DNA of 64,000 bases from Levilactobacillus lindianensis (GTDB lineage: Bacteria; Bacillota; Bacilli; Lactobacillales; Lactobacillaceae). The notes beneath the pieces were generated by a model. It was not told the origin of the DNA and searched no databases. It saw only the letters and a list, made by a program, of their open reading frames with translations. The DNA lies in the NCBI RefSeq assembly GCF_003946095.1, contig NZ_RHOD01000002.1:1-64000 (forward strand), in the 5' to 3' direction. How positions within the stretch are numbered: the stretch's first letter is position 1; each line of letters begins with the position of its first letter. Made by a program: the position numbers and the translations under genes. Below are positions 32,846-42,353 of the stretch, piece after piece.

Positions 32846-33931
32846 TTATTTAATGCTACTGGTGGCGTTCGGATCATTTAACACCGTTTCGGGGTGCACA
32901 ATGTGCCCTGGATGCGAGATGACATCGGATACCGAATGGCCAGAGATGTTGACAACACAGGCAAAGAGCAGGGCAACGATAGCGACACCCGTCACAATTC
33001 GGTTCGACCAGCTCATCTTTTCACTGATAACGGACCCATAGAAGTCCTTCTTCACCTGGTCGGCCACGTGCGGATCATCCGGTGCTTCTGCCTGACGTTC
33101 CTTAGTCACCTGAGCCTGATAAGCCTCAATGTCAAAGGACTTTTGGCCTTCCTTCATTTGACGTTGGAAGTGCTTCTTTTCCTTCTTGGTCTGCTTCTTG
33201 AACCACTTAGTAAAGTTACGGTAGTCCTGAACGATTTCATCGGTAGGTCCAATGGCCTTTAATGCCCCATAGTGAATCCAGGCAACCCGGTCACACAGAA
33301 TCTCAACTTGTTTCAGGGAGTGACTGACGAAGACAATGGTCTTGCCCAGATCCTTGAATTCAGCAATCTTGTCCACACACTTTTGATAGAACGTATCGTC
33401 ACCGACGGACAACGCTTCATCAATGATCAGAATGTCTGGATTGACGTGCACGGCAATCGCAAAGCCCAGTCGTGACTTCATCCCTGACGAGTAACTCTTG
33501 ACGGGTTGGTATAAGAAATCGCCAATATCCGCAAAGGCCACAATGTCATCCATCAATGAATCAATCTGCGGATTGGTCAGTCCCTGCATCAATGCCTTAA
33601 GCCGAATATTTTCAACCCCCGTCAAGTTGCCTCGCAACCCGGCACCAATGGCGATGATCGAGGTGTCCCCCTTCACATCCACCGTCCCCGTCGTTTGAGG
33701 GATAATCCCAGAAATGATATTGGATAGTGTCGACTTACCCGAACCGTTGACCCCGATCAAGCCCAGGGTTTCACCCGACTTGACCTCAAGTGAGATCCCC
33801 ATCAAGGACCAGAAATGAGGCACCTTGTTATTGCTCAGCGAAAAGAACGACCGCAACTTTTCGGATTGGGTCTTGTACAGGTCATACTCTTTTGTAACGT
33901 TTTGCACCTTAATTTTATATGAATTATCCAT
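32846..33931 (-). CDS. tagH: Teichoic acid export ATPase TagH-like
   Basis: 361 residues. ABC ATPase domain (about 5-250) with Walker A GVNGSGKST, signature SSGMKSRLGFA and Walker B DILIIDEALSVGD; the GxGxxxxLTGxENIR stretch is typical of polysaccharide and teichoic acid exporters. A charged linker (about 250-315) leads to a membrane helix (about 317-340) and an outside tail. It would energise export of wall teichoic acid or a similar glycan with a TagG permease, but no TagG gene is adjacent here. Confidence 0.86.
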   Translation of the reverse strand: MDNSYKIKVQNVTKEYDLYKTQSEKLRSFFSLSNNKVPHFWSLMGISLEVKSGETLGLIGVNGSGKSTLSNIISGIIPQTTGTVDVKGDTSIIAIGAGLRGNLTGVENIRLKALMQGLTNPQIDSLMDDIVAFADIGDFLYQPVKSYSSGMKSRLGFAIAVHVNPDILIIDEALSVGDDTFYQKCVDKIAEFKDLGKTIVFVSHSLKQVEILCDRVAWIHYGALKAIGPTDEIVQDYRNFTKWFKKQTKKEKKHFQRQMKEGQKSFDIEAYQAQVTKERQAEAPDDPHVADQVKKDFYGSVISEKMSWSNRIVTGVAIVALLFACVVNISGHSVSDVISHPGHIVHPETVLNDPNATSSIK

Positions 33932-34008
33932 GAATTAAACTTCCTAACTCAAATATTAACGCTATCTAACGCACCGAGGTTCCCCGGCCTAATCTGTTGT
34001 ATTATACC

Positions 34009-34047
34009 AAAAAAAGCTACCGAATTGGTGAAAATTCCGGTAGCTTT
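34009..34047 (-). terminator. Terminator of the glucosaminidase gene
   Basis: AAAGCTACCGGAATT / AATTCGGTAGCTTT with T7 on the minus strand. Confidence 0.9.
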
Positions 34048-34078
34048 ACCATTTTCTTATAACCAGGCAGCCAAACGC

Positions 34079-35479
34079 TTAGGATAAGGCGCGTGCGTCT
34101 ACCCAGTAATTGGTCTTACTGCCACTAAACCGAATTCGATACCAGGTTGACTTGTTGGAAGCCTTGAAGCCGCAAAGGTTCACGGTCACCTTGGTTCCCT
34201 TCTTGCTTCCCTTTGGCCACTTCAATGTCTGTTGATTGAAGTGCGTTGTGGTGACATGATTATAGACCTTATACTTATTGAACTTACTACTCAAAGTCTT
34301 TTTGCCACTCGCGGCGGTATAGAAAACTTGCGCATATTGCAGTTGGGCCGCAGTTCCAGCGATCCAAGTTTTCTTCTTACCTACCTTAATCCGATACCAA
34401 GTGCTCTTGACGCCGTCTTGGGTCTTCACGGCCTCACTATCTGCCGTGTAAGCTTTCGCCGTCAACTTCTTAATTGGTTCTTGTTCTTCCGCCAGATAAG
34501 GCGAGTTATACACGTGGTTGTAAGTACTTCCACCCGCCTTAGTAATCACCTTCAAAGTCGCCTTCCCATCGGTATACGTCACCTTGGGAAACGCAATGGC
34601 ACTGGTGTAAACCCAATAACGTTGCGACGACTTGCTCTTGGCAAATCGGATTCGATACCAGGTGGTCTTGTTCCCAGACTTGGTTGCCGTTCTCACGGCC
34701 CGCATGTCCAGATAAACCTTTTTCCCCTTGGCGGCCTTAACTTTGCTCCAAGCCGTCTTGGTAATGTTCGCACGCGTATCCTTCACGTGATTATACAGCC
34801 GCACAGAAGCATATGCTTTACTGAGCGTAGCCGTTTGATTACCCGAAGTCCCATAATACTTGGCTTTGGAATAAACCTTTGGCTTAGGCTTAGGGGCCGG
34901 TGTCGCCACATCGGGCGCGGACCCATCGAGTAAACTATCTAATTTATAGGTTTTAATAATACTGATCAGTGTGCTGCCATAAGTCGGTGCCGTCGCATAA
35001 ACACCTGTCAGCGCATTGGCGGCACTGACGTAGGTCTTGGCATTTTCCCGCCAGGTGCCACTATAGATCTTAGGATTATAACTGGTGCCTCCGCGAAGCA
35101 GCGTCGCATTATCCGTCATCGACGCCTTGGCATTAGGATATTTTCTAAAGTTAGCGTTCGTGTGATAGAGCTGACCGTTAGCATCGTACTCCGTCGTCGC
35201 CATTGAGACCGATTGACCCTTATAACTGCCCTTAACGCCAAAGTAATTGTTGGCCTGGGTCGTCAGGAGACTCGTTCCCCAAGCACTCTCTAACGCTGCC
35301 TGAGACATCATCACGGATGGATACAGTTTATACTGATTTGCAACCGACGTAACAGGACTCTTCAAATCACTGATAAATCCCTGGGGATTCGTCGTTGCCG
35401 CATGGGCAGTCCCACTGACGCTACCCAACGCACTCCCCAATAGGAGCGCGGCTAGTAGCCATCGTTTACTTCGCATCAT
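34079..35479 (-). CDS. Secreted GH73-type N-acetylglucosaminidase with GW-like repeats
   Basis: 466 residues: signal peptide (about 1-28, cut after AHA), glucosaminidase domain (about 32-190) with MMSQAALESAWGTS containing the catalytic Glu and NNYFGVKG, a short Pro/Lys linker, then three repeats of about 80 residues (about 210-466), each with YNHV and a W-YRI-F/V signature, as in GW wall-binding modules. It cleaves peptidoglycan glycan strands. The start is ATG 35479, because AAGGGGG precedes it and lies inside the longer GTG frame. Confidence 0.88.
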   Translation of the reverse strand: MMRSKRWLLAALLLGSALGSVSGTAHAATTNPQGFISDLKSPVTSVANQYKLYPSVMMSQAALESAWGTSLLTTQANNYFGVKGSYKGQSVSMATTEYDANGQLYHTNANFRKYPNAKASMTDNATLLRGGTSYNPKIYSGTWRENAKTYVSAANALTGVYATAPTYGSTLISIIKTYKLDSLLDGSAPDVATPAPKPKPKVYSKAKYYGTSGNQTATLSKAYASVRLYNHVKDTRANITKTAWSKVKAAKGKKVYLDMRAVRTATKSGNKTTWYRIRFAKSKSSQRYWVYTSAIAFPKVTYTDGKATLKVITKAGGSTYNHVYNSPYLAEEQEPIKKLTAKAYTADSEAVKTQDGVKSTWYRIKVGKKKTWIAGTAAQLQYAQVFYTAASGKKTLSSKFNKYKVYNHVTTTHFNQQTLKWPKGSKKGTKVTVNLCGFKASNKSTWYRIRFSGSKTNYWVDARALS

Positions 35480-35580
35480 TCTCGGTTTCCCCCTTAAAAT
35501 CGCTTTCACGTCAAGAATAACATAACTTGACTCTTTACTGGAAGTAAAAATGGGGATAACTCGCTCTAATTCAAGGTTCG

Positions 35581-36312
35581 TTAGGCTAGTTGACTAGCAG
35601 CAGCCTCATCGAGAATGACTTGCACATTTTGGTGGGTCTGGAGGTAACTGGCCGGAACATCGGGGGTCACGGGACCTTGAATCATCGCCGCAACGGCACC
35701 CGCCTTAGCTACTCCGTAAGCCACAATCAGGATCTCCTTGGCCTGCAGAATCGACCCAATTCCCATGGAGTAAGCGTAGCGTGGGACGTCGTTAACGTTG
35801 TCAAAAAATCGTGCATTAGCTTCGATAGTTGACGCTGTCAAGGCAACCTTGTGGGTAGTGGAGGCTGGATCGGTTCCCGGTTCGTTAAAGCCGATGTGTC
35901 CATTTTGTCCCAGACCTAATAATTGTAAGTCCACAGGATGTTGTGCAATCACGGCATCATAACGCCTAGTCTCAGCCGCGGCATCCGTATTCGTGCCATC
36001 TGGAACAAATGATTGTGCAAATGGCTTGTGACTGAATAAATGTTGTTGCATAAAGTAGTGGTAACTCTCTGGATGGTCGGCCCCTAAACCCACGTATTCG
36101 TCCAAATTCACCGACGTCAGGTGGCTAAAGTCTAAGTCACTGGCCACCAATTCATCATAAATCGTGACTGGGGTGCTCCCGGTCGCCAATCCCAGAACCT
36201 TGGCCCCTTGTTGTAAAGCCTGTTGAAAAATCTGGAACCCCGCCCGGCCACCTGCAGCCTGGTCTTTCACGATTTGTACGTTCATGTTTTTAATTGTAAG
36301 TTGTGTCATCAC
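35581..36312 (-). CDS. nagB: Glucosamine-6-phosphate deaminase
   Basis: 243 residues. [19 protein letters not shown] with the catalytic Asp/Glu, and [14 protein letters not shown] are the NagB signatures. It converts glucosamine 6-phosphate to fructose 6-phosphate and ammonia, opposing GlmS. GTG 36312 has the best spacing to GGGAG; ATG 36309 and an internal ATG (MNVQIVKDQ) are alternatives. Two dre-like operators overlap its promoter, and its SD can pair with the candidate sRNA. Confidence 0.95.
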   Translation of the reverse strand: MMTQLTIKNMNVQIVKDQAAGGRAGFQIFQQALQQGAKVLGLATGSTPVTIYDELVASDLDFSHLTSVNLDEYVGLGADHPESYHYFMQQHLFSHKPFAQSFVPDGTNTDAAAETRRYDAVIAQHPVDLQLLGLGQNGHIGFNEPGTDPASTTHKVALTASTIEANARFFDNVNDVPRYAYSMGIGSILQAKEILIVAYGVAKAGAVAAMIQGPVTPDVPASYLQTHQNVQVILDEAAASQLA

Positions 36313-36329
36313 CCGAAATCTCCCTCTCT

Positions 36330-36345
36330 AATGGTATAGTCCAAT
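36330..36345. promoter_or_regulatory. dre-like operator 1 at nagB (NagR-type)
   Basis: AATGGTATAGTCCAAT, close to the NagR/YvoA dre palindrome ATTGGTATAGACCAAT, at the presumed transcription start. Confidence 0.65.
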
Positions 36346-36372
36346 AATAAAAGATCTAGACCAATCTTGCAA
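36344..36372 (-). promoter_or_regulatory. Promoter of nagB
   Basis: TTGCAA (36367-36372), 17-bp spacer, TATTAT (36344-36349) on the minus strand. Confidence 0.7.
36352..36365. promoter_or_regulatory. dre-like operator 2 at nagB
   Basis: AGATCTAGACCAAT has one good dre half-site and lies inside the promoter spacer. Confidence 0.55.
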
Positions 36373-36405
36373 GTCTTTTGCTCAGAAAAAATCCTCGCAG
36401 GCCAA

Positions 36406-36442
36406 CAAAAAAGGACGGCCACTGCCCAAGCAGTGATCGCCC
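36406..36442 (-). terminator. Terminator of the 40-aa gene
   Basis: GGGCGATCACTGC / GCAGTGGCCGTCC with T6 on the minus strand. Confidence 0.8.
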
Positions 36443-36564
36443 TATTTCCGACGAATACCTCGCCGGTTAGCACTTAATTCATTCTGTTGTTTCCGGAATT
36501 TTTCGAACGTTGCGTCGCGTTGTTTTTGGTTCTTGTGAGAATCTACCCGTTTCGTATATTTCAT
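36442..36564 (-). CDS. 40-residue basic peptide, unknown
   Basis: Starts MKYTKRVDSHKNQKQRDATF and ends SANRRGIRRK; highly basic, helical, no membrane segment. ATG 36564 follows GAGGTG at 8 nt, and it has its own promoter (36603-36631) and terminator, so it is very probably expressed. The composition suggests nucleic-acid or ribosome binding; this is only inference. Confidence 0.68.
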   Translation of the reverse strand: MKYTKRVDSHKNQKQRDATFEKFRKQQNELSANRRGIRRK

Positions 36565-36602
36565 CGTTTTCACCTCGCATTTTCATAACTTTTCGTAAGT
36601 GT

Positions 36603-36631
36603 ACTATACAACGAAAACCTTCATTTCGCAA
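36603..36631 (-). promoter_or_regulatory. Promoter of the 40-aa gene
   Basis: TTGCGA (36626-36631), 17-bp spacer, TATAGT (36603-36608) on the minus strand. Confidence 0.7.
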
Positions 36632-36666
36632 GTTAGACGCGCTACGTCACTCCCCGTGAGACACCA

Positions 36667-36700
36667 CAAAAAAAGCGTTCGGAAAATTCCCGAACGCTTT
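36667..36700 (-). terminator. Terminator of glmS
   Basis: AAAGCGTTCGGGAA / TTCCGAACGCTTT with T7 on the minus strand. Confidence 0.9.
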
Positions 36701-36715
36701 CAAAAGTCATTTCAA

Positions 36716-38533
36716 TTATTCAACCGTGACACTCTTGGCTAAGTTCCGTGGCTTGTCAACATCCAGACCCTTGTTCAGGCTAGTGTAGTAAGCCAACAAT
36801 TGGGCTGGAACCACGCTCAGCAGTGGCATCAACATCTCGTCAACGTCCGGCAAGATCAGGTTGTCACCTTCGATAGCCAAGCTTTCGCGGACAATCGTTA
36901 AGGTCTTGGCTCCTCGCGCCATGGTTTCTTGCAAGTTACTCCGCGTCAATCCGGCGGTCTTAGCCTGCGTAATGAAACCAATCACCGGCGTGCCCTTTTC
37001 GATCAAGGCAATTGTCCCGTGCTTGAGTTCTCCGGAAGCAAATCCTTCGGCCTGAACATAGGAGATTTCCTTTAACTTCAACGCAGCTTCCAAAGAAACG
37101 GCATGGTCAATCCCGCGGCCAATGTAGAAAGCCTTGTCAGACTTCATCAGGTAGTCGTTGGACAACTGTTCCAACGTGCCCTTTTCGTCGACAATTGCTT
37201 GCATCCCCGTGGCAACTAACCCGAGTTGTTGGCGAATGTTGAAGTTCTGCGCCACGATTTGGCCAGTTGCTTCACCCAACGCCTTGGCCAAGATAGCTTC
37301 CAGCGCAATCTGGGCAGTGTAAGCCTTGGTCGAAGCCACGGCAATTTCTGGACCGGCATGGAGTAACAACGTGTAGGTTGCCTCACGGGACAACGTTGAG
37401 TTCTGCACGTTGGTAATCGTCAAGCTTGGGTAGCCAGCATCGTTAACGTTGACCAACACTTCACGACTGTCGGCCGTTTCACCGGACTGTGTCAAGAAGA
37501 TGAAGAAAGGCTTCTTCGATAGCATTGGTTGTTCGTAAGCAAATTCAGACGATACGTGAACTTCCGTTGGGATGTGGGCTAGGTTTTCAAATAACCGCTT
37601 CCCAACTAACCCCGCATGATAACTAGTTCCGGCACCCACGATGTACAGGCGATCGGCAGCTTCCATGGCTGCAATCAGCTTGTCATCGATCTGAGGTTCG
37701 CCGTGTTCTGACAAGTAAGTTTGGGCCAACTTGCGCATCACATTAGGTTGTTCGTCGACTTCCTTCAACATATAGAATGGGTAGGTTCCCTTGTCCGTTT
37801 CGTCGGCATTCATGTCAACGTGGAATGGCTGACGTTCAACGGCATTGCCGTCAGCGTCTTGAATGGCAACCTTGTCAGGCGTGATGGTCACGACTTCACC
37901 ATCCATCAATTCCAAGAAATCATGGGTTTCCTTGAGCATAGCCAAGGCGTCGGAACAAACGACGTTGAAACCATCACCGACCCCAATCAATAAGGGACTC
38001 TTGTTTTTCGCAACAAATAACGTGTCGGGTTGTTCGCGATCCATCATCAAAAAGGCGTATGAAGATCCCTTTAACAAGCTCAAGGTTTTCAAGAAGGCCG
38101 CCTTGGCATCCAGATCATCTTCAACGGCAAATTTGTCGATCAATTGAACCACAACTTCGGTATCGGTCTGGCTTCTGAACGGCACGTCACTCAAATACTT
38201 TGCCTTCAATTCTTGGAAGTTGTCGATAACGCCGTTGTGAACCAGGTAGAACCGGTCATCATTGGAGAAATGTGGGTGCGCATTAGCCACACTGACCACC
38301 CCATGGGTTGCCCAGCGCGTATGGCCGATCCCAGTTGACCCGTGAACGTCAGGTGTCACCTTAGACCGTAATTCTGAGATTCGGCCCTTGGTCTTGACTA
38401 AGTAATCCTGACCCTTTTGGTCGTTGACATAGATACCAGCTGAATCGTACCCCCGGTATTCCAACTTCTCCAGGCCGTTCAACAGAATCTTAACGGCATT
38501 GTCATTTCCAGTAACCCCAACAATTCCACACAT
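36716..38533 (-). CDS. glmS: Glutamine-fructose-6-phosphate aminotransferase
   Basis: 605 residues. Met1 is followed by the nucleophile Cys of the glutaminase domain (CGIVGVTGNDNA, residues 2-235), then two SIS sugar isomerase domains with GAGTSYHAG and SQSGETADS, and the C-terminal KPRNLAKSVTVE. It makes glucosamine 6-phosphate, the first step to UDP-GlcNAc and peptidoglycan. It is transcribed from its own promoter with a dre-like site in the leader. I see no glmS ribozyme in the leader. Confidence 0.97.
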   Translation of the reverse strand: MCGIVGVTGNDNAVKILLNGLEKLEYRGYDSAGIYVNDQKGQDYLVKTKGRISELRSKVTPDVHGSTGIGHTRWATHGVVSVANAHPHFSNDDRFYLVHNGVIDNFQELKAKYLSDVPFRSQTDTEVVVQLIDKFAVEDDLDAKAAFLKTLSLLKGSSYAFLMMDREQPDTLFVAKNKSPLLIGVGDGFNVVCSDALAMLKETHDFLELMDGEVVTITPDKVAIQDADGNAVERQPFHVDMNADETDKGTYPFYMLKEVDEQPNVMRKLAQTYLSEHGEPQIDDKLIAAMEAADRLYIVGAGTSYHAGLVGKRLFENLAHIPTEVHVSSEFAYEQPMLSKKPFFIFLTQSGETADSREVLVNVNDAGYPSLTITNVQNSTLSREATYTLLLHAGPEIAVASTKAYTAQIALEAILAKALGEATGQIVAQNFNIRQQLGLVATGMQAIVDEKGTLEQLSNDYLMKSDKAFYIGRGIDHAVSLEAALKLKEISYVQAEGFASGELKHGTIALIEKGTPVIGFITQAKTAGLTRSNLQETMARGAKTLTIVRESLAIEGDNLILPDVDEMLMPLLSVVPAQLLAYYTSLNKGLDVDKPRNLAKSVTVE

Positions 38534-38616
38534 AACTAGTCTTCCTTTTCTCGACGCCGCCCCCGTTAGTCGGGAGGGTCGGTTGATTTTTTAGAAATGT
38601 ATCAGCTTTCTTATAA

Positions 38617-38629
38617 ATTGGTATAGACT
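38617..38629. promoter_or_regulatory. dre-like operator in the glmS leader
   Basis: ATTGGTATAGACT matches the first 12 positions of the NagR dre motif; it lies about 30 nt downstream of the glmS start of transcription. Confidence 0.55.
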
Positions 38630-38662
38630 GAAACGCCTTTCATAACGTTTCCGGATGACTAT

Positions 38663-38691
38663 ACTTTACAGCCTTCCTTAGGGGTTGTCAA
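38663..38691 (-). promoter_or_regulatory. Promoter of glmS
   Basis: TTGACA (38686-38691), 17-bp spacer, TAAAGT (38663-38668) on the minus strand, giving a leader of about 120 nt. Confidence 0.8.
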
Positions 38692-38809
38692 CTATAAAAA
38701 CCGTAACTGGTCTATCGTCTTCTGGCGACCCCGTTTTCATGAAAATAATCATTTCTCACGAGCAACTGTGGGCATTTCCATGGGAACCCCAATTGGTCGG
38801 CAATCCCAG

Positions 38810-38841
38810 CAAAAAAGCGCTCCGAGTCAACCTCGAGCGCC
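38810..38841 (-). terminator. Terminator of cdaA-cdaR-glmM operon
   Basis: GCGCTCGAG / CTCGGAGCGC with one bulge and T6 on the minus strand; separates glmM from glmS. Confidence 0.75.
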
Positions 38842-38859
38842 TACTAGTTCTCACTTAAA

Positions 38860-40215
38860 TTACTTAATGCCCACTTCGGCACGAACCACATCCGCAATCC
38901 GATCGACATAGCCGGCAACAATTTCTTCCGTTGGAGCTTCTGCCATAACCCGAAGTAAGGGTTCGGTCCCGGAAGGCCGCACGAGTACCCGACCGTCACC
39001 GTTCATTTCCTTTTCAACGGTGGCAATCATCGCCTGTACTTGGGGATTGTTCAGGGCAGCTTGCTTGTCAGCAACCTTCACGTTAACCAACTTTTGTGGA
39101 TAGGTTTGCACGTCGGCTGCTAATTCAGAAAGCTTCTTCCCTGTGACCTTCAAGATGTGAAGCAGTTGAAGGCTCGTCAAGAGACCATCACCAGTCGTGT
39201 TAAAGTCCAAGAAGACAATGTGTCCAGACTGTTCGCCACCCAAGTTGTAGCCGGACTTTCGCATTTCTTCAACGACGTAACGGTCCCCAACCTTGGTCTT
39301 GACCGATTTCAAATCATGGGCTTCCATGGCCTTGTACATCCCCAGGTTACTCATAACCGTTGTCACGATCGTATCCTTTTTCAGGCGACCATGTTCGGCC
39401 AGGTACTTCCCACAAATGTACATGATCTTGTCACCGTCGACCAACTTACCAGTCTCATCGACCGCGATACACCGGTCACCGTCACCATCGAAAGCCAACC
39501 CAATCTCGGCACCTTGGTCAACCACGAACTTTTGTAATTGTTCGGGATGCGTTGACCCAACGTGGTCGTTGATGTTCAGCCCATTAGGCGTCGTCGCAAT
39601 CGTATCAAAGTCAACGTTCAGATCTGCATAGAGCCGTGAAACTAGGCCACTCGTGGACCCGTTCGCGGAATCGACCGCAATATGTAAGCCATCGAGATCG
39701 TCTGCAATCGTCTGTTCGAGGAATTGAATGTACTTTTGACTACCTTCAGAATAGTCCTCAACGGTCCCTAACCCATCAGTCGTTGGCCGTGGCAAGTGGT
39801 CATCAGGCGCATCTAACAGGGCTTCAATCTCTTCTTCCATTTCATCGGAAAGCTTGTAACCGTCGTTACCAAAGTACTTGATCCCGTTGTATTCAGCGGG
39901 ATTGTGGGAGGCCGTAATCATGACCCCGGCGGCAGCTCCCTGAGTCCGTACCAAGTAAGCAACGGCTGGGGTCGTAATCACACCCAACCGAAGAACTTCA
40001 ATGCCGACCGACAGAAGCCCAGCAACCAAGGCATTTTCCAACAATTGACCGGAGATCCGCGTGTCACGCGCCACTAAGACCTGGGGATGTGCATTTTCAC
40101 TATCAGCGTGTTGCGTTAAAACATAGCCGCCAAATCGGCCAACTTTAAAAGCTAATTCGGGCGTTAATTCTTGATTAGCAACGCCCCGAACACCATCAGT
40201 ACCAAAATACTTCAT
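38860..40215 (-). CDS. glmM: Phosphoglucosamine mutase
   Basis: 451 residues, starting [11 protein letters not shown]. The active-site serine is in [13 protein letters not shown], the metal loop is DGDGDR, and the phosphate-binding end is [10 protein letters not shown]. It converts glucosamine 6-phosphate to glucosamine 1-phosphate. ATG 40215 is used because TGAGGAG precedes it; the frame can be extended 5 codons to 40230. It is co-transcribed with cdaA and cdaR; CdaA and GlmM are known to interact in Firmicutes. Confidence 0.96.
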   Translation of the reverse strand: MKYFGTDGVRGVANQELTPELAFKVGRFGGYVLTQHADSENAHPQVLVARDTRISGQLLENALVAGLLSVGIEVLRLGVITTPAVAYLVRTQGAAAGVMITASHNPAEYNGIKYFGNDGYKLSDEMEEEIEALLDAPDDHLPRPTTDGLGTVEDYSEGSQKYIQFLEQTIADDLDGLHIAVDSANGSTSGLVSRLYADLNVDFDTIATTPNGLNINDHVGSTHPEQLQKFVVDQGAEIGLAFDGDGDRCIAVDETGKLVDGDKIMYICGKYLAEHGRLKKDTIVTTVMSNLGMYKAMEAHDLKSVKTKVGDRYVVEEMRKSGYNLGGEQSGHIVFLDFNTTGDGLLTSLQLLHILKVTGKKLSELAADVQTYPQKLVNVKVADKQAALNNPQVQAMIATVEKEMNGDGRVLVRPSGTEPLLRVMAEAPTEEIVAGYVDRIADVVRAEVGIK

Positions 40216-40247
40216 CGTCAAACTCCTCATTTCTAAAACAATTTTCG

Positions 40248-41216
40248 TTAACTTGCGCTGGCCTTAACCGTCACTTTAATTGTGGTGGGGTCAAAGGCCT
40301 CGACATCATTATCATTGGTATCCAGGGTCACCGTTTTGGTGGCCTGGTTCTTCACATCGCTAACATCAACATCCACGGCGACACTGGAAAGAGCCTTCAA
40401 CTGTGCGGCACTCCCATAGGCAGTCACCTTGGAAACGTTGCTGCTTAGTTTATACGTCGTTCCGGACGAGCCATTCTTGGCATTCAGGTCAACACTGACC
40501 TGCTTACTTTCCCCATCGGACGTGATTGGGAGGTTAACCGTGGTCGTCGACGGTGTCAGGATGACGTTCACTGTCTTCCCATTCTTATCCAGGGCTTCGA
40601 TGACCGCCTGACTGTTGACCGTCTTCTTCACGTTCTGAGCCAAGGTTAACTGTGCGACCATCTTGGTAATCCGCGAGATCTCATTGGCAGCACCGGTAGC
40701 CTTGACACTCGTAACATCGGATGTTGCCTTACCCGCAGAGTATCCGGGAGCAATGTTTTGATTGTTGTATTGGACCTTCACTGGGAAGGATACGGTCCGC
40801 CGTGGCTCAATATCCACCGTAATCTTAGCGGGAGAGATTGTAGACGAGATCTCGTGGTTAAGTCCTTCTTGATGGAGGGTCACCTTGTGTTTTCCCACAC
40901 CTAGATCACTCAGCGCGGCGTAGACTTTAAAATTTTGCGTATTTGCCGTGGTTGTGACTAGGGCTAACGGCCCCTGCAGTTTGACCTTAACCTTCTGCGG
41001 ATAACCGGTCACAAAGTATTTATTACTATTCACATTGAGTTGTAATGGAACGGACACGGTCACCGTCTTGGTCGCCGTGAGTGATGTCGCGCCTGTTGAG
41101 CTACTTGACTGTGAACTCGTCGCTGACTTCGTGCTATTCACATAGAAGAACAGGAGGATTGCCAAGATAAGCGCCAGAATACGGTAAAGCCAGGTCGTAT
41201 AACGTTGATTTTTCAT
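40248..41216 (-). CDS. cdaR: CdaA regulator, YbbR-domain protein
   Basis: 322 residues with one N-terminal membrane helix (about 10-28), a Ser/Thr spacer, and three YbbR-type beta domains outside the cell (for example [25 protein letters not shown]). CdaR binds and modulates the diadenylate cyclase CdaA. It overlaps cdaA by 4 nt (ATGA), indicating coupled translation. Confidence 0.92.
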   Translation of the reverse strand: MKNQRYTTWLYRILALILAILLFFYVNSTKSATSSQSSSSTGATSLTATKTVTVSVPLQLNVNSNKYFVTGYPQKVKVKLQGPLALVTTTANTQNFKVYAALSDLGVGKHKVTLHQEGLNHEISSTISPAKITVDIEPRRTVSFPVKVQYNNQNIAPGYSAGKATSDVTSVKATGAANEISRITKMVAQLTLAQNVKKTVNSQAVIEALDKNGKTVNVILTPSTTTVNLPITSDGESKQVSVDLNAKNGSSGTTYKLSSNVSKVTAYGSAAQLKALSSVAVDVDVSDVKNQATKTVTLDTNDNDVEAFDPTTIKVTVKASAS

Positions 41217-42064
41217 TTACGGCGGCCTCCTCTAAAGCGTTGGTCAAACCAATCAAGAATCTTGACCAGCACGTTGTTCGTATCCGGCGTTTCTTCATTC
41301 ACCAGTTCGTTACGGAGAAACTTCAGGTAATCGGCCTGCGTCAATCCCCGAATCAGTTCATTGTTCTTGGTGATTGAGACATCCCCAGTTTCTTCGGAAA
41401 TGACGATTGTTAGGGCATCAGTCACTTCGGAGATGCCGACGGCTGCCCGGTGTCGTGTCCCCAGTTCTTTGGGAATCAGATTACTTTCTGACAGTGGGAG
41501 GTACGCCGCCGCCACGGCAATCCGATTATTCCGAATAATGACCGCGCCATCATGCAGCGGTGTATTGGGAATAAAGATGTTGATGAGGAGTTCACCAGTT
41601 AGTTCGGCATCCAGGTCAATTCCCGTTTCAATGTAATCTTCCAGACCAGTGTCGCGCTGAATCGTCATCAAGGCCCCAATTCGCCGTTTGGACATGTATT
41701 GAATCGCCTTGTCCAAGCCCTCAATCATGTGGTTGGCCGCCTCATTCTCATGGCGAATCCGCACGAAGAGTGACCCCCGACCCAGGTGCTCGAGTCCCCG
41801 CCGAATTTCCGGCTGGAAGATAATGATGATCGCGATAACCCCCCAGTTGATGACTTGATCCACCAACCAGGACACCGTGTTCAATCCAATATAGGCACTC
41901 ACGAACTTCACCAGTAGGATCAAAATAACTCCCCGGAAAAGCTGGATAGCCTTCGTTCCCCGGAGCATCACGATTAATTCATAAATGACAAACCAGACCA
42001 CTAAGATGTCTAGTAAATTGACTAAATTCCCCAACGTAAGGAGATTGCCCCAATCCAGGTTCAT
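41213..42064 (-). CDS. cdaA: Membrane diadenylate cyclase
   Basis: 283 residues: three N-terminal membrane helices (about 15-90), then the DAC domain with DGAVIIR and GTRHRAA, the catalytic DGA and RHR motifs. It makes cyclic di-AMP from two ATP, the second messenger for potassium and turgor control. First gene of cdaA-cdaR-glmM. The promoter carries an extended -10. Confidence 0.96.
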   Translation of the reverse strand: MNLDWGNLLTLGNLVNLLDILVVWFVIYELIVMLRGTKAIQLFRGVILILLVKFVSAYIGLNTVSWLVDQVINWGVIAIIIIFQPEIRRGLEHLGRGSLFVRIRHENEAANHMIEGLDKAIQYMSKRRIGALMTIQRDTGLEDYIETGIDLDAELTGELLINIFIPNTPLHDGAVIIRNNRIAVAAAYLPLSESNLIPKELGTRHRAAVGISEVTDALTIVISEETGDVSITKNNELIRGLTQADYLKFLRNELVNEETPDTNNVLVKILDWFDQRFRGGRRK

Positions 42065-42094
42065 GACTTTCCCTCCAAATCGAATTCAGATTTT

Positions 42095-42103
42095 ATTATA
42101 GCA
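42095..42103 (-). promoter_or_regulatory. Extended -10 promoter of the cdaA operon
   Basis: TGCTATAAT on the minus strand, 31 bp before the start; the -35 is weak. Confidence 0.65.
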
Positions 42104-42353
42104 CGGCCCCGCCAACATTGCGCCCCGATTACCGATATCCGGCCAATTCCAGTTTGTCATGTCACAAAACTTACAGAATTATTAAAGTCCCCGCTAGCGG
42201 CTACCTTCATGCGTTCATTCTGGTAAACTAGAAGTCATATTCTGTCCGTTTTGGATAAATGGGCGGTAAAATAAAGGTGAGTTCTGTCCTTCACTTTTTA
42301 ATAAGATAAAGACAAATGGACCACATCATTTTAACTTGAAAGGAGGGCTTGCG

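Noticed and set aside
38534-38700. glmS ribozyme
   Set aside because: Conserved core and pseudoknot elements could not be found by eye in the leader.
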